Source of the DNA: CAZUMH01 sp964621645
GTDB lineage: Bacteria; Zhuqueibacterota; QNDG01; JAGLOF01
DNA: 13,982 nucleotides
NCBI GenBank assembly: GCA_964621645.1
Contig: CAZUMH010000091.1
Location: 1 to 13,982 of the forward strand
Direction of reading: 5' to 3'
The notes under the pieces are model-generated. The model saw only the letters and a program-made list of their open reading frames with translations. It searched no databases and was not told where the DNA came from. Position numbers and translations under genes: made by a program. Shown in pieces: positions 9,501 to 13,982 of the stretch; the first letter of the stretch is position 1, and each line of letters opens with the position of its first letter.

Positions 9501-9664
9501 CCCTGACTCGCTACCATCCAGAGATCACCCATATAACTGAAACAGATATGTTCTCCATCAGGCGAGAGGGAGGGAAACCTGGCTCCTATCAGTTCTTTGT
9601 TTTGGGAAAATATCAATGCAGGCAGGCCCAAGGCCAATACAATAATGGCAGATTTCTTCAGCAT
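6515..9664 (-). CDS. Secreted tricorn-type protease (S41 family, double propeller plus PDZ)
   Basis: This 1049-residue tricorn homologue has a signal peptide (MLKKSAIIVLALG..., cleaved near residue 21). A longer frame opens at ATG 9688, but AAGGAG at 9671-9676 lies 6 nt before ATG 9664, which I take as the start. Domains in order are: a first WD40/TolB-like propeller (about 25-300, blades such as WSPDGRWIAF), a second propeller (about 310-670) interrupted by a Lys/Glu-rich linker (about 528-560), a helical core domain (about 675-745), a PDZ domain (about 745-840), and the S41 peptidase domain (about 850-1049). The tricorn catalytic set appears complete: Ser737-His738 in NSSHTG, nucleophile Ser954 with Asp955 in TLSDGE, and Glu1010 in DLETHGGVNPDV. 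Known tricorn assembles as a hexamer and cuts oligopeptides into 2-4 residue products for partner aminopeptidases. The export signal and following S9 gene suggest the same division of labour in the periplasm. It heads the five-gene run. Confidence 0.95.
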   Translation of the reverse strand: MLKKSAIIVLALGLPALIFSQNKELIGARFPSLSPDGEHICFSYMGDLWMVASQGGRALRLTDNQAYDQKPVWSPDGRWIAFTSNREGNDDIYVIPSQGGEARRLTWHSGGDVATGWSSDSQWIIFRSGRDSGSGLYKIARKGGNAFPLLDSYWTWCYSGRMSPDGLSLLFSEGTENGYRWRRGYRGSNSAALWILSLQDGSARQLVKHRANSFWPSWGDKGSSVYYISDRETGVYNLWKIPAAGGEPTPVTSFTKGDARFLSVASSASRAVFERNFTLWLTDLKSGESRPVHIEAPSERKENNEFYVKNGRVSEFALAPDGKKIAAVVRGDIFILSTKGAYARNITESPWRESNPVWDKDSHTIIYVSDKDANPDLYRRSALGEGKPQRLTSTEGDVLYPKLSPNGEWIAYASGPREIRLIKPDGSKDRLLIKGNFGGRFGEGVVWSPDSRYLAVVEAVNGQNDIFAVEIESGKKTLLTNTAYDESDPVWSPDGEFLLFRSNRYGHSFPEFSGKWDIYQLYFKPEKPEFKEDTFEKLFREEKSEKEKPDKEKKEDQKIPRIAFQLDNLDVQTKVVTNTLGDDYNFVLSPKDTSTVYFVSNIDGKRHFWQTSLKKGKRNNYTPFVPGVMNPSQLTMDQKGQYLYYLSSGHISRISLAGKSPETISFPSKITVERTADYRQMLGELYYVLQYYYYDPDHHNADWEALYKEYLPVLEQVRCDEDFYEYANQLIGNLNSSHTGIRGPGSGSIENPSGHVGAEWSIQKNGIFLEKIYRDGPLWLHRDSVSAGDKLLTVNGKKADPAVNLWALLNGTPGKRLTLVFAGHAKGEHVTVNLEPISASQENRLLLEDWIRGNAETVKKATDDNVAYIYMRAMGGSDLRRFLKELERDAVPRKGLILDLRYNFGGNVHDRVLKALTAPVYASWKIRGMEKTQQSTFGFNRTPVVLLVNEVTLSDGEMTSNGFKALERGPIVGNTTYGWLIFTTGASLMNGGYFRLPFWGCYTLDGTDLETHGGVNPDVLVINTLDDKLAGKDPQLDKAIEVILEKIKK

Positions 9665-9670
9665 GGGGTG

Positions 9671-9676
9671 CTCCTT
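9671..9676 (-). promoter_or_regulatory. Ribosome binding site fixing the tricorn start
   Basis: AAGGAG on the minus strand is 6 nt upstream of ATG 9664. It lies inside the longer frame that opens at 9688, so the downstream ATG is the better start and gives a cleaner signal peptide. Confidence 0.75.
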
Positions 9677-9719
9677 TCGGGAATACATGTCAATAAGAAA
9701 TGAGTAGAAGAGATGAATG

Positions 9720-9753
9720 TTTCACCGCGGAGGGCGGATTCCCCGCGGTGAAA
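9720..9753 (-). other. Strong hairpin in the leader of the tricorn operon
   Basis: There is a perfect 11-bp inverted repeat: TTTCACCGCGG (9720-9730) and CCGCGGTGAAA (9743-9753), with a 12-nt loop. On the minus strand the bases after the stem are mixed rather than a T-run, so it does not look like a normal intrinsic terminator in that direction. It sits 55 bp before the tricorn start and just beyond the terminator-like hairpin of the M28 gene. It could be a leader structure, a processing or stability element, a protein-binding palindrome, or a backup terminator. I cannot choose between these. Confidence 0.6.
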
Positions 9754-9777
9754 CAGGACGATTGTAACATTCCGCAG

Positions 9778-9822
9778 AAAACGGATCATGCCCCCGGACC
9801 CTGTCTGTCCGGGGCCTGATCC
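9778..9822 (-). terminator. Probable intrinsic terminator of the M28 peptidase gene
   Basis: Read on the minus strand, the stop at 9846 is followed after about 24 nt by a long stem. GGATCA pairs with TGATCC, and CCCCGGAC pairs with GTCCGGGG, separated by a small internal loop; the apical loop is 7 nt. It is followed by G and then TTTT. The T-tract is short, so efficiency is uncertain, but it probably separates the M28 gene from the tricorn run. Confidence 0.55.
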
Positions 9823-9845
9823 ATTCCTGCCGAATAAAAAATTTT

Positions 9846-11957
9846 CTATTTTTTAAAAGTAACCAGTCCTGCCGCTTCCAGAACACGGATATAATTGATC
9901 ATACTCTGAAGATCCGATCCCCGCGGGGACTGAGCATCCAGCGCATCCTTAATATCGAGAATGCTGCGGCTGCCGTCTATGAGGATGTTAAGCTCGCCGG
10001 TATTGGCGATATCACGAAATCCATAGGGATACTTCTTTCTCACTTCCTGGGGCACGTCGCGGAGGAGCTCCCGATAAGCCCGATAGCCGCCCGCTTTGAC
10101 CTTGGCAGTAGGCGCCGGGATCAAAGTATCGGCTTTCTTTTCCAGGTCGGACAGGACAATACGGGCCGGTGCCGTACCCAGCTGTTTGGCAGTATATTTC
10201 ATCCGCGTTTCCAGAACCTGCAGGTGGCTTTCCCGCAACTGGCTGACCGCGGCCTGCAGAGAGGACACATAGGCACCCACCCGCTTTTTATCCGAGGCCA
10301 GTTCCAGCACGGTTGCCAAGGTGCGGCGCTCGTTGTCAGCCGCCTGATTAATGAGATTCACTGCCTTTTTATAATTCTGCTGAAAGGTCTCCGCCGTGCT
10401 TTCATCGATTGTTTCCTGAGCCAGTCCCAGCTGGATACCCAGACGCCGCGCTCCGTTGCCGGATATCTCGGTCGCGATTTTCAGGACCATATCATCATTG
10501 GCGTTGGCGATAGTGTAGGCCGCCGCGGCTCCGATGGTGACGACCCGCTTGAGTTGGGTCGGATCGGATTTATCCACCCGGTCTCCGGAAGTGTGGTACC
10601 ACTGATCCGGCCAGGCAATCATCATCACACCGGGCACGCCGACGCCCCAATCATTGAAGACCTCGTGATCCGAAGCGCCGTAGTGAACCTCGATGCGGTA
10701 ATAGAAGGGATCTTCCGAACCGGTGGGGGCGACGATCCGCCGGGGCGTCGGGGAATACCCGCCCCTGGTGTGGATGTGTTCCCGCGATGTTTCCCCGACG
10801 TAGCGGTAGTAATTTTCCATCACATCGTTGATGTAATGGGGATGCCCGTACGTGGTGCGCTCCAGACACATAAAGGCTTTGTTCAGGCTGAGCCACTCTC
10901 CCACCATATCCATATTGATATTGCAGAGAGTGTTTTCCATGATCTCTTTATGAGCCTGTACCCAGGGACCGGTTCCGGAGAATTCCGGCCCCCAGAGGAA
11001 ACGTATACTGTGCTTAGGCCGCGGTAGCCGACCTGATTCGATGAGGGAATGGAGCACCCTCGCCACCTCGAGAATAGCGGCACTGCCCGATTTATTGTCA
11101 TTGGCTCCCTGTTTAGTAATCCCCTCAAAGAGGTGAGCCGAAAAGATAATTTCTCCGGCCTTGGGATCGCTCCCCGGGATCAGGCAGGTAACATCCTGCA
11201 AATCGTACTTTTCTTTGGTGGACTTGACCGTGGCGTGCACTTTGATTTTTTCACCCCGCAGCAGACGCTCTTTGAGATACTGGCCCTCCCGTGCCGGCAG
11301 GTAAAATCCGAATTTCAGATCCTCTCCGCGGCTGCGCCAGCCGCCAAGGCTGGTCCAGGGGATCTGGATCGGATCGAACAGGAGACGGGACTGGCTGATG
11401 GCCACCACTCCGAGGGCTCCTTTCTGCTGGCAGGCCGCGCCGTGAACCCGGCTTACCGACCCTTCCGTGACAACGATTTTGCCCTCAACCTGGGCGGCGT
11501 CGATTTCCGCCTGAGTACCCTGCCCTACCCAGACCAGCTCCGCATCCACATCGGCATTTGTCGACCCGGGCACCAGCATGGCCGTCATATCCCGGTAAGA
11601 TGCCAGTTTTTCCAGACCGGGGCTGATTTCCCACAGTTCGCCCTCAATGCCGTCCCAGACTTCTCCGCCGGGATAGCGATCGATGCTGGCACCCTGCAAC
11701 CCGTACAAACAGAGCTGATCGTATATATACTGTGATTCGTAGAAGGTTCCTTCATACTCGGCATGTTGGCGGTTTTTGTTATATCCGCCAGTCTCCATTA
11801 TTGTGTTCCAGGCTGTTTCACCGGAGGACTCTCCGATAATCAGATCCATCTGGTGTGCGGGCAACAGCGTCCAGTAGGCATAGGGACTGATCTGGGCGAA
11901 CACCGGGAAAAGGATCAAACAGAATAACGGGATTAAGAACTTTACTTTGCGCGTCAT
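9846..11957 (-). CDS. Exported M28-family metallopeptidase with PA domain and C-terminal winged-helix-like domain
   Basis: This 703-residue protein has a signal peptide (1-21, ending FAQ). ATG at 11957 is 5 nt after GAGGTG. Residues about 125-255 look like a protease-associated (PA) insert. The M28 core keeps metal-ligand positions His275 (FSAHLFEG), Asp287 (GANDNKSG), Glu325 (GPEFSG), Asp350 (NINMDMVG) and His455 (WYHTSGD), plus GASDHEVF (427-434), which is typical of M28. Two positions differ from classical aminopeptidases: the Asp two residues after the first His is Phe277, and the residue before the metal Glu, normally the general-base Glu, is Pro324. Residues about 490-640 are helical. 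Residues about 648-703 (ILIDGSRSILDIKDAL, then YIRVLEAAGLV) resemble a small winged-helix or PqqD-like module. The family releases N-terminal amino acids or acts as carboxypeptidases. The altered residues put it in a divergent subfamily whose activity I cannot confirm. It is upstream of the tricorn operon but probably a separate transcript. Confidence 0.9.
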   Translation of the reverse strand: MTRKVKFLIPLFCLILFPVFAQISPYAYWTLLPAHQMDLIIGESSGETAWNTIMETGGYNKNRQHAEYEGTFYESQYIYDQLCLYGLQGASIDRYPGGEVWDGIEGELWEISPGLEKLASYRDMTAMLVPGSTNADVDAELVWVGQGTQAEIDAAQVEGKIVVTEGSVSRVHGAACQQKGALGVVAISQSRLLFDPIQIPWTSLGGWRSRGEDLKFGFYLPAREGQYLKERLLRGEKIKVHATVKSTKEKYDLQDVTCLIPGSDPKAGEIIFSAHLFEGITKQGANDNKSGSAAILEVARVLHSLIESGRLPRPKHSIRFLWGPEFSGTGPWVQAHKEIMENTLCNINMDMVGEWLSLNKAFMCLERTTYGHPHYINDVMENYYRYVGETSREHIHTRGGYSPTPRRIVAPTGSEDPFYYRIEVHYGASDHEVFNDWGVGVPGVMMIAWPDQWYHTSGDRVDKSDPTQLKRVVTIGAAAAYTIANANDDMVLKIATEISGNGARRLGIQLGLAQETIDESTAETFQQNYKKAVNLINQAADNERRTLATVLELASDKKRVGAYVSSLQAAVSQLRESHLQVLETRMKYTAKQLGTAPARIVLSDLEKKADTLIPAPTAKVKAGGYRAYRELLRDVPQEVRKKYPYGFRDIANTGELNILIDGSRSILDIKDALDAQSPRGSDLQSMINYIRVLEAAGLVTFKK

Positions 11958-12030
11958 GGGATCACCTCAAAAGTTGGACTTAGACAGGGATATGATAATA
12001 TGGAACGGTTTTCTTGTATTGATCAAAATA

Positions 12031-12059
12031 AACATATGGAAAGCCTCGGGAAAAAGCAA
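12031..12059 (-). promoter_or_regulatory. Candidate promoter for the M28 gene
   Basis: On the minus strand, TTGCTT (12054-12059) and TATGTT (12031-12036) are separated by 17 nt, about 75 bp before the M28 start. The match to the sigma70 consensus is modest, and other AT-rich hexamers are nearby, so this is only a candidate. Confidence 0.25.
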
Positions 12060-12095
12060 GTAACTTTACCAGAACATTTTGCTAACAGATATATG

Positions 12096-12121
12096 AAAAA
12101 CCCGCCCGGGCGGGGCGGGTT
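12096..12121 (-). terminator. Intrinsic terminator of the small membrane-protein gene
   Basis: A perfect 9-bp GC-rich stem, AACCCGCCC (12099-12107) and GGGCGGGTT (12113-12121), encloses a 5-nt loop. Read on the minus strand, the stem is followed directly by a T-run (12096-12100 are all A on the plus strand). It starts 34 nt after the stop codon at 12156, a textbook position. A T-rich stretch also follows on the plus strand, so it could block transcription both ways. Confidence 0.85.
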
Positions 12122-12155
12122 CTCGGTTTTTTTCGGCAGGATGGTGCAGTCCCTG

Positions 12156-12857
12156 TCAGCGGCGGTCCAAAGCGAACTCGATGCCGATACCGGCAACATT
12201 GGACTTCCGTATTGGTGTTATTCGGAAAGTACCCTGATCAGCCAGCCGCAGATCATGTCTTACGACGAAATAGCGGACCACGCCGTACACGATGAGCCCT
12301 GCGCCTACCCCCATGCATATATTTGAGCGGGTATCATATTTTTCCACCTTGTCCACCAGTTCATTGTAATGTTCCTGACTGGTCGGCATGGTGTCTTCAG
12401 TCTGTTCCGCCTGATCAAAGAAATAATAGCTTAGCCCCCCCAACACCAGGCCGGCGCTCACTGAAACATAGGAAAGCCATTGATCCCTCATGGGCCCCAT
12501 CTGGATATTTCTGCTTTGATTTGACCCCTGTTGCTGGGCCGGCTGTCGCCGTAACGACGCTGAAGAAGGAAGGGTCAGTGTATCACCCTCTTCCAGCGGA
12601 TAATTAGTATTTTCCGAGATGATTTTTACCGCGCAATTATTGTCGCGAAAAAGCAGCACCTGTACCCGGGCCACTTTTATGACAGTGCCGTCCGGTAGAT
12701 TGCGGCTTACCAGCATTTCATCTCCAACCTTCACTCCTGAATTTTCGTTCAGATTGACCAGGGCGTAGGGACGATTTATCCTGACTATCTCCTGAGAAAA
12801 CAGCGTCCCGGTCAATAACAGTACGAATAAAACAGCAAAAACAATACGGAGTTTCAT
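12156..12857 (-). CDS. Exported two-helix membrane protein with SH3/FlgT_C-like N-terminal domain, function unknown
   Basis: This 233-residue protein is not one I can name. ATG at 12857 lies 7 nt after GGAGGA. Residues 1-22 are a signal peptide (LLLTGTLFSQ). Residues about 24-96 are beta-rich, with GVKVGDEMLVSR and PLEEGDTLTL bracketing short strands, a pattern like the SH3-like barrels of FlgT C-terminal domains. A Gln/Ser-rich linker (about 99-118) leads to two hydrophobic helices (about 127-147 and 179-198). These are separated by an acidic segment containing YNELVDKVEKYDTRSN, an arrangement seen in small envelope proteins of uncharacterised families. The C-terminus GIGIEFAL resembles an outer-membrane beta strand but is too short for a barrel. 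It has its own promoter and terminator, so it is monocistronic. A role in the cell envelope is inference. Confidence 0.85.
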   Translation of the reverse strand: MKLRIVFAVLFVLLLTGTLFSQEIVRINRPYALVNLNENSGVKVGDEMLVSRNLPDGTVIKVARVQVLLFRDNNCAVKIISENTNYPLEEGDTLTLPSSASLRRQPAQQQGSNQSRNIQMGPMRDQWLSYVSVSAGLVLGGLSYYFFDQAEQTEDTMPTSQEHYNELVDKVEKYDTRSNICMGVGAGLIVYGVVRYFVVRHDLRLADQGTFRITPIRKSNVAGIGIEFALDRR

Positions 12858-12925
12858 ATATCGCTCCTCCCGATTCTGCTTTTAAGGCTGAAAAATACGT
12901 GCTTGGATAATGGATTTGTCCTTTA

Positions 12926-12953
12926 ATAATATTATATTTTTTTGAAAAGTCAA
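12926..12953 (-). promoter_or_regulatory. Promoter of the small membrane-protein gene
   Basis: On the minus strand, TTGACT (12948-12953) is followed after 16 nt by TATTAT (12926-12931), in an A/T-rich tract. The predicted start leaves a leader of about 60 nt before ATG 12857. An overlapping TATAAT is only 11 nt from the -35 and is less likely to be used with it. Confidence 0.6.
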
Positions 12954-13047
12954 GGTATTTTTTCATTTTTAGGGAAAAATCACCCGAGTCCCTTCGGGAG
13001 GGATATCTCTCGCTCTTTCCTGAATTAGGATAAAGATCCTGAAAAAG

Positions 13048-13091
13048 CGTGCGACGCACCGTGGAGGCGCCTCGCAAGTGGCATTCCCAGG
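13048..13091. repeat. 44-nt direct repeat, copy 1 (degenerate centre)
   Basis: It begins CGTGCGACGCACC and ends TGGCATTCCCAGG, as does copy 2 at 13187-13230; the two match at 37 of 44 positions by eye. The central 18 nt differ most. The dyad of this copy is imperfect and contains its own small palindrome GAGGCGCCTC (13064-13073). Confidence 0.8.
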
Positions 13092-13108
13092 CGCAGCGTT
13101 GGATGAGG

Positions 13109-13147
13109 ACGTTTATCGCCGGGATAGAATCCCGGCCTACAAAACGT
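13109..13147. repeat. Stem-loop between the two direct repeats
   Basis: An inner perfect stem GCCGGGAT (13118-13125) / ATCCCGGC (13129-13136) has a 3-nt loop, and an outer pair ACGTTT (13109-13114) / AAACGT (13142-13147) extends it. It has no T-run on either side to make it a good terminator. The form resembles dispersed REP-type intergenic hairpins. Confidence 0.7.
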
Positions 13148-13186
13148 TCACCCTGGAGGGTCCCTCACCGACGGCGCAATAGAAAA

Positions 13187-13230
13187 CGTGCGACGCACCT
13201 TTAAGGTGCGTCGCACATGGCATTCCCAGG
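13187..13230. repeat. 44-nt direct repeat, copy 2, with near-perfect 29-bp palindrome
   Basis: It has the same ends as copy 1, 139 bp away. Its centre is a perfect dyad: GTGCGACGCACCTT (13188-13201), one T, then AAGGTGCGTCGCAC (13203-13216). Each arm contains a smaller dyad, GTGCG-A-CGCAC, so the palindrome is nested. The following TGGCATTCCCAGG is shared with copy 1 and lies outside the dyad, giving the unit an orientation. Confidence 0.85.
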
Positions 13231-13306
13231 TGGCGGATTCCCGTTTGATGCCCACGAACTTACAAAAGCTCTCGGCTTCCCGGAAGGGTGAACTCTATAT
13301 TTTTTA

Positions 13307-13335
13307 TTGACTTTGTCTACACAATTATTTATATT
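13307..13335 (+). promoter_or_regulatory. Promoter of the plus-strand lipoprotein gene
   Basis: TTGACT (13307-13312) and TATATT (13330-13335) are separated by 17 nt, a strong sigma70-type match. Transcription would start near 13342 and leave a leader of about 100 nt, A/T-rich, before ATG 13442. Confidence 0.65.
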
Positions 13336-13441
13336 AATCTAAAATATCCGTTAAAATTATATTTATTCCATAATTAACAGCAACTTGGGTCGTGTACAAT
13401 ATACTATCAAAAAATATAATATCTAGAAAGCGGAGCGAGCC

Positions 13442-13982
13442 ATGAAAAAAAAGATTGCCCTTCTGACCATCCTCCTCTCCACTTTCCTTATCTGGGGATG
13501 CTCCCATCACACCGTACAGCCTTATGAATTGGCAAACGGGAGAGTAGTTGGATCAATTCACGGTGTGGTCACCGATTTCGGCACCCATTCGGTATTCAGC
13601 AGCGATGAGGTCCAGGTTAGCTGGATCGTCGACGGCACCCTGCATTCAACCTACACTGATGAGCTGGGATACTACTCCATCACGGACCTTAATTCCGGAG
13701 AATATGTACTGACTTTCTCGGGATCTTCGGATTACGCCAACAGCCGCTATACGGTGGAGATCCCGGAGCTGGAAGATATTCTCGACTGCTGTCCGGCAAC
13801 GGACAAAGATTATGAACACAGCGTCACCCAGAATGTGGAGCTCTACAAGAAAGACGCAGGGCTCCGGGGATATGTGTACAAGAAAGAAAATGATCAGACA
13901 ACCTCGGTGGCTTCCGGTGTCACCGTTGTAGCGGATTATACCTACACCATCGACGATGTCTGTGAATGGGATACCAGTTTTA
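13442..13982 (+). CDS. Lipoprotein with carboxypeptidase-regulatory-like beta domains (partial, C-terminus outside window)
   Basis: The first 180 residues are visible and the frame runs off the window. ATG at 13442 lies 6 nt after GGAG. MKKKIALLTILLSTFLIWGC is a lipoprotein signal with lipobox IWGC, so Cys20 would be lipidated. Residues about 36-95 fit the CarboxypepD_reg/prealbumin-like pattern: a GxVTD start (GVVTD, 41-45), then DELGYYSITDLNSGEYVLTF (73-92). A second similar domain appears to start at about 140 (GLRGYVYK, then SGVTVVAD). A Cys-Cys pair (116-117) lies in the link between them, and Cys174 in domain two. Such proteins are usually surface-anchored and often carry many repeats or a C-terminal binding domain that is not visible here. 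It is divergent from the minus-strand genes. Specific function is unknown. Confidence 0.85.
   Translation, partial: MKKKIALLTILLSTFLIWGCSHHTVQPYELANGRVVGSIHGVVTDFGTHSVFSSDEVQVSWIVDGTLHSTYTDELGYYSITDLNSGEYVLTFSGSSDYANSRYTVEIPELEDILDCCPATDKDYEHSVTQNVELYKKDAGLRGYVYKKENDQTTSVASGVTVVADYTYTIDDVCEWDTSF

Larger units (their letters stand above)
12858..13441. other. 584-bp divergent intergenic region rich in palindromes
   Basis: No credible gene is present here. Both outer flanks are A/T-rich and carry outward-facing promoters (12926-12953 minus, 13307-13335 plus). The central part, about 12980-13290, is GC-richer and packed with short inverted repeats: CCCGA/TCGGG (12983-12998), the two copies of a 44-nt repeat, the GCCGGGAT stem, ACCCT/AGGGT (13150-13161), and GAGGG/CCCTC (13156-13166). 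The change in composition and the dense dyads suggest inserted REP-like elements rather than ordinary regulatory DNA. Confidence 0.7.

Noticed and set aside
9665..9688. Upstream ATG at 9688 as start of the tricorn gene
   Set aside because: It would place the AAGGAG site inside the coding region and add eight charged residues in front of the signal peptide.
9688..9693. TTGACA on the minus strand as a -35 box for the tricorn operon
   Set aside because: It is only 24 nt from the start codon, and the matching -10 position falls in the ribosome binding site with no suitable hexamer.
12000..12326. 108-codon plus-strand open frame
   Set aside because: It runs through the intrinsic terminator and then antisense to the membrane-protein gene, with no coding signature.
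12718..13077. 119-codon minus-strand open frame
   Set aside because: It overlaps the start of the membrane-protein gene, its promoter and the first repeat, and has no domain or ribosome binding site.
13048..13230. CRISPR array
   Set aside because: There are only two imperfect copies, 139 bp apart, with no further units and no cas genes in the window.

Overview
The window is about 14 kb, roughly half GC, and carries eight protein genes, two of them cut by the window edges. Seven lie on the minus strand and one on the plus strand. All eight products begin with a Sec-type signal peptide, and the last has a lipobox, so everything encoded here is exported. Starts are preceded by clear Shine-Dalgarno sequences, and the two best promoters look sigma70-like. 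I see no tRNA, rRNA, transposase or CRISPR array. Phylum cannot be fixed from this. The mix of tricorn-like peptidase, S9 peptidases and multiple COG1228-type amidohydrolases fits uncultured Gram-negative heterotrophs of the Calditrichota/KSB1/Zixibacteria/Acidobacteria kind. The strong Shine-Dalgarno sites argue against typical Bacteroidota. This placement is inference.

Layout, read along minus-strand transcription (right to left). A 584-bp spacer (12858-13441) carries divergent promoters and a cluster of palindromic repeats. To its left are a small exported two-helix membrane protein of unknown function (12156-12857) with its own intrinsic terminator, and an M28-family zinc peptidase with PA and C-terminal winged-helix-like domains (9846-11957), also followed by a probable terminator. 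Next comes a tight five-gene run with gaps of only 45-64 bp: a secreted tricorn-type S41 protease (6515-9664), an S9 dipeptidyl-peptidase/acylaminoacyl-peptidase-like serine peptidase (4049-6469), and three amidohydrolase-fold proteins (2218-3984, 827-2167, and 1-769 partial). To the right of the spacer, a plus-strand lipoprotein gene with carboxypeptidase-regulatory-like beta domains starts at 13442 and leaves the window.

The genes fit one theme: breakdown of peptides outside the cytoplasm. The tricorn-like enzyme would cut oligopeptides, the S9 and M28 enzymes would trim them to dipeptides and amino acids, and the intact amidohydrolase could act as a dipeptidase or on a cyclic amide. The most unusual feature is the amidohydrolase trio. 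The middle gene keeps every expected metal ligand. The 588-residue neighbour has lost all of the clear ones, and the partial neighbour has lost the HxH pair, the only ligands it shows. This suggests catalytic and pseudo-enzyme partners. The second point of interest is the palindrome-rich repeat cluster in the 584-bp spacer.
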